NCBI RefSeq assembly: GCF_004152935.1
Contig: NZ_SETE01000005.1
Coordinates: 365,736 to 429,735 of the forward strand
Reading direction: 5' to 3'
Source of the DNA: Brumimicrobium glaciale
GTDB lineage: Bacteria > Bacteroidota > Bacteroidia > Flavobacteriales_D > Crocinitomicaceae
DNA: 64,000 bases
Positions 28,596 through 39,300 of this stretch are shown here, in pieces. The position numbers and the translations under genes are program-made. The first letter of the stretch is position 1, and each line of letters begins with the position of its first letter. Under the pieces are notes generated by a model. The model searched no databases. It saw only the letters and a program-made list of their open reading frames with translations, and was not told the DNA's origin.

Positions 28596-29117
28596 TTGAG
28601 TATTCAACAAAACATAAAAGTTGCCGCAGACGCTATTGTTTTCGGTTACGACGAAACAGGTCTTTACCTTTTGTTAATCGAACGTAAGAAAGTAACCAAT
28701 GGAAAAAGCTGGGCGGTTCCTGGAGGATTTATCGAAGATAAGGAAACTCCGGAAGCAGCTACTGTCCGTGAATTGAAAGAAGAAACAGGTGTTTCAGTGA
28801 AATTCATGAAGCAATTCGGAACTTATGGAGAAGTGAAAAGAGATCCTAGATTTCGAGTAATTTCTATTGCGCACTATACTCTTATGAAAAAGAATGGTGT
28901 TCAACCTAAAGGAAACGACGATGCAAAGTCAGCACAATGGGTTTCAATGAAAGAATTACCAGAATTGGCTTTCGACCACATTGAAATGGTGAAAATGGCG
29001 TTCTCTCAATTACAAAGGAGTATCTCCTCACTTTCAGTTGACTGTATAGCAGATGAACCGACTTTGGAAGATGTGAGGTTGATTTCAAAACTATTGAGTA
29101 AGACGAAGATTAGATAA
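28596..29117 (+). CDS. Nudix hydrolase (ADP-ribose pyrophosphatase/NrtR-like N-domain)
   Basis: 173 residues with a TTG start at 28596; no in-frame ATG occurs before the conserved VAADAIVFGY strand, which supports the TTG. The Nudix box GFIEDKETPEAATVRELKEE continues into TG(V), matching GX5EX7REUXEEXGU. The YxLLLIERKK strand and following GG are as in ADP-ribose or nucleoside diphosphate-X hydrolases. NrtR regulators carry an extra winged helix of about 70 residues, which is absent, so this is the enzyme form. Short downstream tail ends in DVRLISKLLSKTKIR. Confidence 0.88.
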   Translation: MSIQQNIKVAADAIVFGYDETGLYLLLIERKKVTNGKSWAVPGGFIEDKETPEAATVRELKEETGVSVKFMKQFGTYGEVKRDPRFRVISIAHYTLMKKNGVQPKGNDDAKSAQWVSMKELPELAFDHIEMVKMAFSQLQRSISSLSVDCIADEPTLEDVRLISKLLSKTKIR

Positions 29118-29130
29118 AAAATTAAGCATA

Positions 29131-29169
29131 AAAAAATGGCAGCAATTAAATTAATTGCTGCCATTTTTT
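29131..29169. terminator. Strong bidirectional terminator
   Basis: A 19-bp perfect palindromic stem, AAAAAATGGCAGCAATTAA with its complement, one-base loop, A run on one side and T run on the other. It lies between the convergent Nudix and DPP4-like genes and serves both. Confidence 0.9.
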
Positions 29170-29186
29170 GTTTAATCTAAGCCCTA

Positions 29187-31304
29187 TTACTTGTTGTTAT
29201 CAATAATATAATCTAAAACCTTTCTCATTAAATGAATTCGGTCTTTTCCTCCTACATTGTGCTCATGCATTGGATAAGGAAAAAAGTCAACCTGAATTCC
29301 TAGGTCAACAAGTTTCTTCACCAATGACAAATTGTGTTGCATTACAACCACAGGATCAGAAGTTCCATGAATCAATAATAAATCGCCTTTTAGGTTTTCC
29401 GCTTGATTCAATAAACTTGTCTTTTCATAACCTTCTTTGTTTTCTTCTGGCGTATCCATGTAACGTTCACCATACATTGCTTCGTAATATTTCCAATCTG
29501 TTACAGGACCTCCAGCAACACCTACTTTAAAAATATTTGGAGATTTCATCATCATTGTCCCTGTCATATACCCTCCATAACTCCAACCATGAACTGCAAT
29601 TCTACTGGTATCAATAAAATCAAATCCGCTCAGATAGTCAACACCATCCAATTGATCTTGGTGTTCAATTACTCCCAAATTACGGTGAATAATGTGTTCA
29701 AACTCCACTCCTCTATTTCCAGAACCACGATTATCTAATGTAAATATAACATAACCTTGATTAGCCATCCAGTGCATCCATAAACTAGCTCCATCATACC
29801 AACTGTTAGTTATCATTTGTGCGTGTGGTCCACCATAAACATATATCAAAACTGGATACTTTTTAGAAGCATCAAAGTTTTTCGGCTTAATCATACGTGT
29901 ATATAAATCAACACCATCTCTAGATTTAATAGATTTGATTTCAGCTTCTGATAGTTTGTAATCAGCTAATTTATTTTCAGCTTCTAACATTCTCTTTACC
30001 TCCTTACCACTCGCTTTACGAATTACAGCAATGTTTGGAATATCATGAGCTGAATATTGGTCAAAAATATATTCACCTGTACAATTAACATCTACACTAT
30101 GCGTTCCTTCCTCTTTAGTAAGTAAAACTTGTTTACCTTTTGTATTTACCTTGTACAACAGCGTATTTAATGGACTTTCTCCAGTAGCTGTGAAAAATAC
30201 TTCGCCATGATGAGCCGCAACGATGTCTTTCAACATGAACTTATTCGTTGTCAATTGGGATTTCAATTCACCATCAATAGAATAATAATAAAGATTATCA
30301 AAACCATCACGTTCACTTACCCAAACAAAATCGTTACTATTTTTAGATGGGAAATGAGCTGGTTTTTCAGGTTCAACCCAAGTGTCTTTTTTCTCCTCGA
30401 AAAGTGTTTTCGCTAAAGTTCCATCAGTCTTGTATTTCTGAACCCAAATGTGTTTTTGAGAACGCGCTACTTCAGCCAATAAAATAAATTGCTCATCTGG
30501 AGTCCAACTCACATTTGTCAAATAATTTTCTGCTCCATTTTTCGCAGCAATGAAAGCTGTAGTATTATTCTTTAAAGAAAAAATCCCCAATTTCGCTTTT
30601 TCACTTGGCTGACCAGTCATTGGATATTTAATAGAATTCAACTTCCCAGGAGTTTGAGTAATATCTAGAAGTGGATAATCATGAACTTTAGATTCATCCT
30701 TTTGATAGAAAGCTAAACTATTCCCAGTTGGAGACCAGAAAATTCCTTGGGTAATTCCCATTTCACTTCTTGCAATCTCTTGACCTGACACAATGTTTTT
30801 ATCCTCATTTTCTGTTACTGCAAATTGATTGTATTGCGCGACAGAAGTGTAATACAAGTTATTATCAATAGTGTAAGCAATATTATTGTATTGATGATCG
30901 AAAGTTGTTCTTTCAGCATTTTCTGGCAATTCAATTTTGGTTCCCTTCTTTGTTTTTAGGTTATAAGTAACAACAGTATTTTGAAGTTTCAAAACGATTG
31001 TGTTTTCATCCTTCCATTTTATTCCAGCGAAATAATTGAATTTTACATCAAGTGCTTCATTTACCTCACTAATTTTCAACACTTCTTTTTCTTCACCACC
31101 TACTTCACCAATCACTAATGTTTGATATTGTTTGAGGTAAGAATATTTATTAAGGTTTTCTATCCATCCAAAACCAAAAACATGATCAGGATAAAATTGC
31201 TGGTATTGCCCAGATACGGCCTCTTCTAAAGTTAAATCTTTTTGAGCGCTTGCTTGTGTGGTAAAAAACACAGAAAGCATTAAGATGATAAAAAGTTTAT
31301 TCAT
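29187..31304 (-). CDS. Dipeptidyl peptidase IV-like serine peptidase (S9 family)
   Basis: 705 residues with a signal peptide (MNKLFIILMLSVFFTTQASA), so secreted or periplasmic. An eight-bladed propeller (DPPIV_N, about 100-440) precedes the alpha/beta-hydrolase domain. The catalytic Ser575 is in HGWSYGGYM, Asp650 in HGTSDPVV and His682 in MHEHNVGG; the YVYGGPHAQ oxyanion segment is present. It removes dipeptides with proline or alanine in second position. Together with the DPP11-type peptidase at 46947 it suggests extracytoplasmic peptide feeding. Strong terminator downstream; a TATCTTTG -7 box (31333-31340, minus strand) lies 29 bases before the ATG. Confidence 0.93.
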   Translation of the reverse strand: MNKLFIILMLSVFFTTQASAQKDLTLEEAVSGQYQQFYPDHVFGFGWIENLNKYSYLKQYQTLVIGEVGGEEKEVLKISEVNEALDVKFNYFAGIKWKDENTIVLKLQNTVVTYNLKTKKGTKIELPENAERTTFDHQYNNIAYTIDNNLYYTSVAQYNQFAVTENEDKNIVSGQEIARSEMGITQGIFWSPTGNSLAFYQKDESKVHDYPLLDITQTPGKLNSIKYPMTGQPSEKAKLGIFSLKNNTTAFIAAKNGAENYLTNVSWTPDEQFILLAEVARSQKHIWVQKYKTDGTLAKTLFEEKKDTWVEPEKPAHFPSKNSNDFVWVSERDGFDNLYYYSIDGELKSQLTTNKFMLKDIVAAHHGEVFFTATGESPLNTLLYKVNTKGKQVLLTKEEGTHSVDVNCTGEYIFDQYSAHDIPNIAVIRKASGKEVKRMLEAENKLADYKLSEAEIKSIKSRDGVDLYTRMIKPKNFDASKKYPVLIYVYGGPHAQMITNSWYDGASLWMHWMANQGYVIFTLDNRGSGNRGVEFEHIIHRNLGVIEHQDQLDGVDYLSGFDFIDTSRIAVHGWSYGGYMTGTMMMKSPNIFKVGVAGGPVTDWKYYEAMYGERYMDTPEENKEGYEKTSLLNQAENLKGDLLLIHGTSDPVVVMQHNLSLVKKLVDLGIQVDFFPYPMHEHNVGGKDRIHLMRKVLDYIIDNNK

Positions 31305-31641
31305 TTTCTAACAGTTATGATTTGTAAGATTCCAAAGATAAAACAAATTAAGAAAGCGCTATTTAGAGATAACAAATAAAAGGATTAAATGAAATTAAAT
31401 GCATCTAAGAGACAATGTTGGAAGCTAAATCCATTAAAATAATAACTTCAACAAAAAAGTAATAGAATTATATAATCGAGCCGGAGATATTGATTATATT
31501 TGTTCGAAATGCAAACAATTAAAACAAAGCCCAAAACATTTTTGCAAATCTTTTCAATGGGCATTTGTTATTCAAATCTTTAAGTTATATATTTGCATCC
31601 CCAAATTTTGGGATTATTGTCTTATTTTTAAAATTAACAAC
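31305..31641. other. Divergent intergenic region between the DPP4-like gene and rplM
   Basis: 337 bases carrying the minus-strand -7 box for the peptidase (31333-31340) and the rplM promoter (31564-31595). No small gene is apparent. Confidence 0.5.
31564..31595 (+). promoter_or_regulatory. Promoter of the rplM-rpsI operon
   Basis: TTTG (31564-31567), a 20-base spacer and TATATTTG (31588-31595). The predicted start (about 31602) coincides with the quasi-palindrome ATCCCcAAATTTTGGGAT at about 31598-31615, so the message would begin within or at the hairpin, a possible control point for a ribosomal-protein operon. Confidence 0.65.
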
Positions 31642-32097
31642 GTGGATACATTAAGTTACAAAACTGTCTCTATCAATAAAGAAAACGCTGAAAAGAAGTG
31701 GTTATTGGTGGACGCAGAAGGCGAAACGCTAGGGCGTATGGCAAGCAAGGTAGCGCAATTAATCCGTGGAAAGCACAAGCCGAATTTTACTCCTCACGTA
31801 GACTGTGGTGACAATGTCATCGTAATCAACGCAGAGAAAGTTACAATGTCGGGTAATAAGTGGGAGACGAAAACATACATTCGTCACACAGGTTTTCCAG
31901 GAGGACAGCGTTCATTAACTGCAGCGCAGTTATTAGAGAAGCGTCCAGAGCGCATAGTAGAAATGGCTATAAAACGCATGTTACCTAAGAACAAATTAGG
32001 TAGTAAGTTATACAAGAACCTAAAGGTTATTGTAGGAACTGAGCATGAATTTGCTGCACAAAAGCCAGAAACGATTAATCTTGAATCAATCAAATAA
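31642..32097 (+). CDS. rplM: Ribosomal protein L13
   Basis: 151 residues of the 50S subunit. Starts at a GTG (31642) fitting the family N-terminus [19 protein letters not shown]. Conserved segments include [22 protein letters not shown], the [15 protein letters not shown] strand and [17 protein letters not shown]. It is co-transcribed with rpsI, whose ATG overlaps the stop by one base. Confidence 0.97.
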   Translation: MDTLSYKTVSINKENAEKKWLLVDAEGETLGRMASKVAQLIRGKHKPNFTPHVDCGDNVIVINAEKVTMSGNKWETKTYIRHTGFPGGQRSLTAAQLLEKRPERIVEMAIKRMLPKNKLGSKLYKNLKVIVGTEHEFAAQKPETINLESIK

Positions 32098-32489
32098 TGA
32101 GTATGGAAATTATTAACACATTAGGAAGAAGAAAAACTTCTGTAGCTCGTGTTTACATGAAGCCTGGTAAAGGTAACGTTACTGTAAACAAACGTGATTA
32201 CAAAGTATTTTTTCCAGTTGCGACTTTACAAACTAAAGTTCAACAATCTTTTGCTGTTACAGAAACTTTAGGTCAATATGACGTAACAGTGAACGTACAC
32301 GGTGGAGGAATCAATGGTCAAGCAGAGGCAATTCGTCTAGGAATCGCTCGTGCATTGGTAAAAGTAAATGAAGAGCACAAGCCTTTATTGAAAGAGCATG
32401 GTTTAATGACACGTGATCCAAGAATGGTAGAGCGTAAAAAACCAGGTCAACCAAAAGCACGTAAGAAGTTTCAATTCTCGAAACGTTAG
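32097..32489 (+). CDS. rpsI: Ribosomal protein S9
   Basis: 130 residues, 30S subunit. Conserved [20 protein letters not shown], the [19 protein letters not shown] block and the basic C-terminus [10 protein letters not shown] that reaches the P-site tRNA. The ATG overlaps the rplM stop (TAATG), giving translational coupling; an ATG two codons later is an alternative start. Confidence 0.97.
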   Translation: MSMEIINTLGRRKTSVARVYMKPGKGNVTVNKRDYKVFFPVATLQTKVQQSFAVTETLGQYDVTVNVHGGGINGQAEAIRLGIARALVKVNEEHKPLLKEHGLMTRDPRMVERKKPGQPKARKKFQFSKR

Positions 32490-32526
32490 ACTTACAATTA
32501 CTTTATTTGGCGCTTGTTTAGTATCC

Positions 32527-32544
32527 AAGTGGTGGAGCACCCTT
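32527..32544 (+). promoter_or_regulatory. Candidate structured leader before rpsB
   Basis: Within the 114-base rpsI-rpsB gap, AAG-T-GGTG, loop GAG, CACC-CTT forms a compact hairpin in sequence that is more G+C rich than its surroundings. Ribosomal-protein leaders often carry such structures; whether S2 binds here is unknown. Confidence 0.3.
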
Positions 32545-32603
32545 CGAAAGAACCCTCTGTCATTGATTACTAAAGGAACGTAAACACGAAACAAAAAATT
32601 AAA

Positions 32604-33485
32604 ATGTCAAAAAAAGCAGATTTTAAAGAACTTTTAGATGCAGGTGTTCACTTCGGTCACCTCAAAAGAAAGTGGAACCCAGCAATGGCTCCATACATAT
32701 TTGATGAGCAAAAGGGTATTCACGTTATTGATTTAAATAAGACAATAGCTCATTTAGAGCAAGCTTGTTTAGCTATGAAACAAATCGCAAAATCTGGAAA
32801 AAAGATTTTATTTGTTGCTACTAAGAAACAAGCAAAACAAATTGTTGCAGACAAAGTTAAAGCAATCAACATGCCTTACGTTACTGAACGTTGGACAGGT
32901 GGAATGTTAACAAACTTCGCTACAACTAGAAAGTCTGTCCGTAAGATGGCGACTATCGACAAAATGCAATCTGACGGTACATGGGATACTTTATCTAAAC
33001 GTGAGAAATTATTTATTACAAGACAACGTGAGAAATTAGAAAAGAACTTTGGTTCTATCGCTGACATGACTCGTCAACCAGCTGCTATTTTCATTGTTGA
33101 TGTAATGAAAGAAAACATTGCTTTGAAAGAAGCAGTTCGTTTGGGAATTACAACTTTTGCGATGATTGATACAAACTCTAATCCAAAATTAGTTGACTTT
33201 CCTATTCCAGCGAACGATGATGCATCTAAATCAGTTGCAATCATTATGGACCATGTTATCGCTGCAATCGAAGAAGGTTTAGAAGAACGCAAAACAGCTA
33301 AGTCTAAACAAGAAGAGGACAAAAAAGCAGAAGAAGCAAAGAAAAAAGAAGACAAAAAGAAAGCTGACGAAGAAAAAGCAGCCAAAAAAGAAGCTTCTAA
33401 AAAAGAAGAAACAAAAGTAGAAGAGAAATCTGAGGCTAAAACTGAGGTGAAAGCTGAGGAAAAACCAGAAGATAAATCAGAATAA
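32604..33485 (+). CDS. rpsB: Ribosomal protein S2
   Basis: 293 residues, 30S subunit. The core is normal (LLDAGVHFGHLKRKWNPAMAPYIF, GKKILFVATKKQAKQIV, ERWTGGMLTNF, FPIPANDDASKSVAIIMDHV). After about residue 225 there is a 60-70 residue Lys/Glu/Ala low-complexity tail, the reason it is longer than E. coli S2 (241). Such charged tails are common in Bacteroidota S2. tsf follows after 23 bases. Confidence 0.97.
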   Translation: MSKKADFKELLDAGVHFGHLKRKWNPAMAPYIFDEQKGIHVIDLNKTIAHLEQACLAMKQIAKSGKKILFVATKKQAKQIVADKVKAINMPYVTERWTGGMLTNFATTRKSVRKMATIDKMQSDGTWDTLSKREKLFITRQREKLEKNFGSIADMTRQPAAIFIVDVMKENIALKEAVRLGITTFAMIDTNSNPKLVDFPIPANDDASKSVAIIMDHVIAAIEEGLEERKTAKSKQEEDKKAEEAKKKEDKKKADEEKAAKKEASKKEETKVEEKSEAKTEVKAEEKPEDKSE

Positions 33486-33508
33486 TAATTTTTGTAATTT
33501 AATATATT

Positions 33509-34333
33509 ATGGCAATTACAGCTAGTCAAGTAAATGACTTAAGAAAACAGACAGGTGCAGGAATGATGGACTGCAAGAAAGCTTTAGTTGAAGCTGACGG
33601 TAACATGGAAGCAGCAGTTGACTTTTTACGTAAAAAAGGTCAAAAAGTTGCTGCTAAACGTGGAGACAACGAAGCTAAAGAAGGTCTTATATTTGCAGAG
33701 TCAAAAGGTGATGTAGGATATATGATCCAACTTAACTGCGAAACTGACTTTGTTGCTAAAAATGAAGATTTCCAAATGTTTATTAAATCAATCTTAGAGG
33801 TTGGTATTAAAAACGACGTTGCATCAGCAGATGAATTAAAAAATCTTAAATACAACGAGAAATTAACAGTTGATGAAAAGCTTATTGAGCAAATTGGTGT
33901 TATTGGAGAGAAGTTAGAGATTTCAAACTTCACAAAAGTATCTGCAACTTCAGTTGTAGCTTACAACCACCCAGGAAACCAATTGGCTGCTTTAGTTGGT
34001 CTTAGTAAATCAGGTGAAGAAAGCGAAGACGCTGGAAAACAAGTTGCAATGCAAGTTGCTGCTATGAATCCTATTTCTTTGAAAAAAGAAGGTATTGCGC
34101 AAGATGTTATCGACCGTGAACTTCAAGTTGGAAAAGATCAAGCAATTGAGGAAGGGAAACCAGCTGATTTAGCAGACAAGATCGCACAAGGAAGATTAAA
34201 CAAGTTCTTTAAAGAGAACACATTGTTGAGTCAAGACTTCGTTCGTGACAACAAAATGACTGTTGAGAAATTCTTAAACTCAGTTGAACCTGGTTTAACT
34301 GTTACTGAATTTAAACGCTTTTCATTAAGCTAA
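33509..34333 (+). CDS. tsf: Elongation factor Ts
   Basis: 274 residues; the nucleotide exchange factor for EF-Tu. N-terminal UBA-like domain QVNDLRKQTGAGMMDCKKALVEADG, the TDFVAKNED core motif, and IAAMNP-like block (VAAMNPISLKKEGI). The rpsB-tsf order is near universal. A hairpin terminator (34348-34382) ends the operon 15 bases later. Confidence 0.98.
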   Translation: MAITASQVNDLRKQTGAGMMDCKKALVEADGNMEAAVDFLRKKGQKVAAKRGDNEAKEGLIFAESKGDVGYMIQLNCETDFVAKNEDFQMFIKSILEVGIKNDVASADELKNLKYNEKLTVDEKLIEQIGVIGEKLEISNFTKVSATSVVAYNHPGNQLAALVGLSKSGEESEDAGKQVAMQVAAMNPISLKKEGIAQDVIDRELQVGKDQAIEEGKPADLADKIAQGRLNKFFKENTLLSQDFVRDNKMTVEKFLNSVEPGLTVTEFKRFSLS

Positions 34334-34347
34334 TCAATATTTAAAGT

Positions 34348-34382
34348 AAAAAAAGAGAGAACATTGTTTCTCTCTTTTTTTT
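34348..34382 (+). terminator. Intrinsic terminator after tsf
   Basis: AAAAAAAGAGAGAA pairs with TTCTCTC followed by eight T residues, loop about six bases. It separates rpsB-tsf from pyrH. Confidence 0.85.
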
Positions 34383-34415
34383 GTCTTATTTTGTAGAAAT
34401 TTTATAAACGTATAA

Positions 34416-35132
<717 letters not shown>

Positions 35133-35188
35133 TGGATTCTTTATTAAATTTGTATATTATATTTAAAGGTTTTAAATAACTAAAAGTG

Positions 35189-35752
35189 ATGACAGAGGAA
35201 ACAAATGAGACTATAAGTGAGTTTAAATCAGCTAACAACAAGAGTTTAACTTTCTTAGATTCCGAATTACGTAAAATTAGAACAGGAAAAGCAACTCCAG
35301 ACATGTTAGATACTGTAATGGTAGATTACTATGGTAGTATGACTAACATCACTAAAGTTGCCAATGTTGGTACTTTAGATGGAAGAACATTAACTGTTCA
35401 ACCGTGGGAGAAAAGTATTTTGAGTGATTGCGCAAAAGCAATCATTAATGCGAATTTAGGATTAGCTCCACAAGATAATGGTGAAATGCTAATTATCAAC
35501 ATTCCGATGCTTACAGAGGAAAGAAGAAAGGATTTGTGTAAAGTTGCTCGATCTGAAGGAGAACATGCCAAAGTGAGTATCCGAAACAACCGTAAGGATG
35601 CAATGGACTACATCAAGGAATTAAAAAACGAAGGACTTTCTGAAGACGATGCCAAAACAGCTGAAGCAGAAATCCAAGAAGTGACGAATGCTTTTGTTAA
35701 AAAAATAGATGCACTTATCGACGCTAAAGAAATCGATGTGATGAAAATATAG
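35189..35752 (+). CDS. frr: Ribosome recycling factor
   Basis: 187 residues from the ATG at 35189 (a GTG one codon earlier is open). Splits post-termination ribosomes together with EF-G. Conserved segments: LRKIRTGKATPDMLD, the YYGSMTNITKVANVGTLDGR turn, VQPWEK, and the C-terminal helix DYIKELKNEGLSEDDAKTAE. Terminated by the hairpin at 35778-35808. Confidence 0.97.
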   Translation: MTEETNETISEFKSANNKSLTFLDSELRKIRTGKATPDMLDTVMVDYYGSMTNITKVANVGTLDGRTLTVQPWEKSILSDCAKAIINANLGLAPQDNGEMLIINIPMLTEERRKDLCKVARSEGEHAKVSIRNNRKDAMDYIKELKNEGLSEDDAKTAEAEIQEVTNAFVKKIDALIDAKEIDVMKI

Positions 35753-35777
35753 TTTTAGAACAAGACCCTATAAACTG

Positions 35778-35808
35778 AAAGCCCTAACGATATCGTTGGG
35801 GCTTTTTT
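35778..35808 (+). terminator. Intrinsic terminator after frr
   Basis: AAAGCCCTAACGA pairs with TCGTTGGGGCTTT (one G-T pair), two-base tight loop, then T7. Begins 26 bases after the frr stop. Confidence 0.9.
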
Positions 35809-35842
35809 TGGTTTTGGAACGGGTTGAGGATGGGATGGGTTT

Positions 35843-35933
35843 GATGTTGGGACGTTGGATGTTGGGACGGGTTGGATGTTGGGACGGTTGATGTTGCGAC
35901 GTTGGATGTTGGGACGGGTTTGATGTTGGGACG
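35843..35933 (+). repeat. Tandem array of GATGTTGGGACG
   Basis: Six copies of the 12-mer start at 35843, 35858, 35875, 35890 (one mismatch, GATGTTGCGACG), 35905 and 35922, giving spacings of 15, 17, 15, 15 and 17 bases. Upstream the sequence is also G-rich (GGG at 35821, 35832, 35837), and four such runs within about 30 bases could form a G-quadruplex on this strand. Confidence 0.8.
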
Positions 35934-35947
35934 GTTGCAAACCGTCC
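35929..35947. repeat. REP-like palindrome
   Basis: GGACGGTT, loop GCA, AACCGTCC is a perfect 8-bp stem at the end of the tandem array; a further AAAACCGTCC copy follows within the next 15 bases and CCGTCCC shortly after. It resembles short extragenic palindromes rather than a terminator, because no T run follows. Confidence 0.6.
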
Positions 35948-36295
35948 GTACCAAAACCGTCCATGTCCTGCCGTCCCTATTGAATTTAATTTCCTAAAGC
36001 GTTTTAAAACATCCCAATCATTGTAATAAGTTCTATTTAAATTTTAAACAAAAACTCATCTCAATTATATATCTATGAAAACACTGTCAACTTGCTTTAT
36101 AAAGCATTAGTAGTGTATACTAGATGTAGGGTTCCCATTTAAATCGTAGGAATTAAACCAACTATTATACATTCTATTTAAACCGACAATAACAGCTAAA
36201 AATCAACAATTTAAAATAAGTTTTATCGATTTTCAGGATGACAATTTAATGGGCTGTACTAATATAAAATGGATTACCCTAAAGTATTAACCAAC

Positions 36296-36324
36296 AAAAA
36301 AGCCCTGACATAATTGTCAGGGCT
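36296..36324 (-). terminator. Terminator of the T9SS-secreted protein gene
   Basis: AGCCCTGACA (36301-36310) and TGTCAGGGCT (36315-36324), loop four bases; on the minus strand the stem is followed by a T run. Located 25 bases past the stop codon. Confidence 0.9.
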
Positions 36325-36348
36325 TTAAATATTTTGGAATGTATGTGA

Positions 36349-39300
36349 CTACATTTTCACGAATTTCGTATTCTCAACTTGGTTACCACTTTGTACTCTT
36401 AAGATGTAAGTACCTTGAGGTAATTCAGAAGCACTGAATCCAATTTCATTACGTCCAACATGAGCGTCTGTTTTTTGAATTCTTTTCACCAAACGTCCTG
36501 AGATATTGTAGAACTGAATGTCTAACAAATTACTCTCTTTCAAATCAACAACTAATGTTGAATTGTAACGAGCAGGATTTGGATAAAGCTCCAATTTGAA
36601 TGGTTTGTCTTTTTTCACATCTTTGATTGGGTCATTTGATGACACATTCAAAACAGCGTTAGAAGACCAGATACCACGACCGAAAGTTCCTAAAAATACC
36701 TTACCTGGTACTCTGTTACCTTCAGCAAAAGTTCTCCAAGCTTGACGAACTTCATAAGATGGAACACCAGCAAAACGAGGGTCAGAAACATCTGTCCATG
36801 TAGAACCACCATTTTCTGACATTGAAGCACCTGCAAAAGTAGCTGCAAACAATATGTTACTATCATCTCTGTCGATAATCACGTCATAGAAGGCCATCCC
36901 ATTTTGTGATCCTACTTGCGTCATTGTTGGCGCAGCAGAAGTTGCATTTGAAGAACGATAAACTGAACCATTAAATCCTTGAACAGCTACTACATCATCT
37001 GCATTATTTGGATTAACTCCTACTCCTGTAAAAGAACCTGAACGCATTAACACTTTAGTTGTTGCAGATGAACTTTGGTCTATACTTAATTTGTCTTTAA
37101 AATCTGCATCCGAAGTATAAACTTCACCTAAACCTTGCAGTCTATAAACTGCACTTCCAGCAGTTACATACATGTTATTTAAGTCTCTACTGAATGCAAC
37201 ATCTAAATTACCAGCATTTCCAATTCCATCCATCAAACGAACCCATTTTACTGTAGTTGCTGACAACCTTAAAGCATCACGTGTTCCCCAGATTTCTCCA
37301 TTGTTTTTGTTCGTACTAAACACAAACCATGATTGGTATGGATCCTGAACTGTAAGTGTATCCCATGCAACTCCTAAACGAAGTGTATCTTTCCCAAAAG
37401 GTGTAACCCCTGGTCCAGATGCATTTGATCCGAAGTAAAAATTATATGGAGTTACCGCAGCAACAACAACTGTATCTGGTCCATTAGGAACAAAGACTTC
37501 TATCTTGTCGTTAACCACTGGAGGAGTACTCCCTGATGAAGAAGGTAAATGAGCATAATTATAAACACCTAAATCATAAATAATTCCTGATGTATCTTCC
37601 ACTTCATATTCCACAACAGTTAAACTTGGATCGTATAACAACGTATCATCATACTGAACAATCGTTGGAGTTACGTATTCAATAGTATCACCTGAAGCTC
37701 TACTTGGAACCAAAATTGTTTCACCAACCGAATAACTTGCACGAGGGATAAAGATTACTGAATCTTCAGAATCTGTATCGTAGTACTCTCCTAAATGAAA
37801 TTGTGTGTGAAAAGGGTGATCCGTAGAAGTCAGTCCACCAACAACATCATAGCCTGGCAATATCGGAGCGAAATTATTTACGGTATTTCCTCCGTCTCCA
37901 CTGCGATAAAAAGCATTATAGTAAATACTTGTAATAAGTACTTTTGGGTTGAAGAAAGAAATTTCAGCTGTAAAACCGTCACCTCCTGAAACCTGTCTAA
38001 ATTCTTGATAAGTTGCGTTATTAAGGTTGTTATATAAACTACCATTATCTTGAGTACCACCAATTACACCACCATTTTTATCATATGCAAAAGCATAGAA
38101 CTGAGTAATGTTGTAACCACGGTTTGCTGGATAAAATGTTTGTCCTTTATCTAAAGAAACACCTATTCCACCATCATTACCAATAAATAATCTATTACTA
38201 CCATCCCATTTTAATTCATGATTATCAGCATGAACATAAAGATCACTTGTTGGGCTTGTAAACCATAATGATATTTTATTCCATCCTCCAGAAGGCGGGT
38301 TATTAATTTGTTTTTTCCACTCATGTAAGTCAATACCACCCACAATTACACGATCAACATCTGTAGGGTCAAAACTTACAACACTATTGTAAGTACCTTG
38401 ATTACGATAATCGATCACACCATTACTGATATCAGCTGGAGTTGCTGCAGTATGTTTATGCCATGTGTTACCATCATCTAATGAAATCCATTGTCCTTGA
38501 TTGTTAGAAGAAGTAGTTGCTGCATAAATAGAGTATGTACCATTTGATTTTTTAGTTGAAATAGCATATTCAATTCTACCAAATCCAGATTGTGTGATTT
38601 TACCATTAACATTTCCTAATGCTGAAACCTTTTGAAAATCTTGTCCCCAATTTGTAGAAACCCATGTTTCTGAATTAATAGATGCTACAACAATCGCTTT
38701 ACCATCTATAGAATAAGCTAAAGTTTTAGACCCGTTACCTCCATAAGAAGTAACATCTTCAACAGTACCGCCAAAAGTATATTTTTTCAAACCTGCAGAG
38801 TTAGTAAAGTATACGACAGGACTACTTTTAGTCGCTGCTACTCTATTAATTCTTGAAAAGTTTGCTGTTCCAGGAACAAGTTGCCATGTTGCTCCATCAT
38901 CTGGAGAAACAAATAAACCTTGTCCGTCCCAAGCTTCGTCATTTGAACCTGTTGCAACATAAATATTTCCTCCTGCATCTTGTGCAATAGAAGAAATAAA
39001 CGGTCCACCAGGGAAAGTCTCAACACGTGACCAATTATTAGCGCGATTTTCAGATTTAAATAAACCACCTGAAACACCTCCCGCCCATACAGTATTTGTA
39101 TTTACATGATCTGTTAAAATAGCACGCGTACGACCACCAATATTATCTGGTCCTAATTCTAACCATTCAACACTTAAAGCCTTTGTTTGGTTAGCAACTT
39201 GGTGCTGTTTTAGAATTTGGTTTAATTTACTGCTTTCAATAGCTTCGCCTGTTTCGACGTCTATCATTGTTGTTTTGACCCACTCTCTGAATCCATTACT

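Larger units (their letters stand above)
35809..36295. other. Intergenic region with G-rich tandem repeats
   Basis: Roughly 490 bases with no credible gene. The first third carries the GATGTTGGGACG array and a REP-like palindrome (separate entries); the rest is ordinary A+T-rich sequence. Confidence 0.5.

Noticed and set aside
35755..35964. Open frame of 69 codons on the minus strand rich in Pro, Asn, Thr and Gln
   Set aside because: It is the reverse translation of the G-rich tandem repeat and overlaps the frr terminator.
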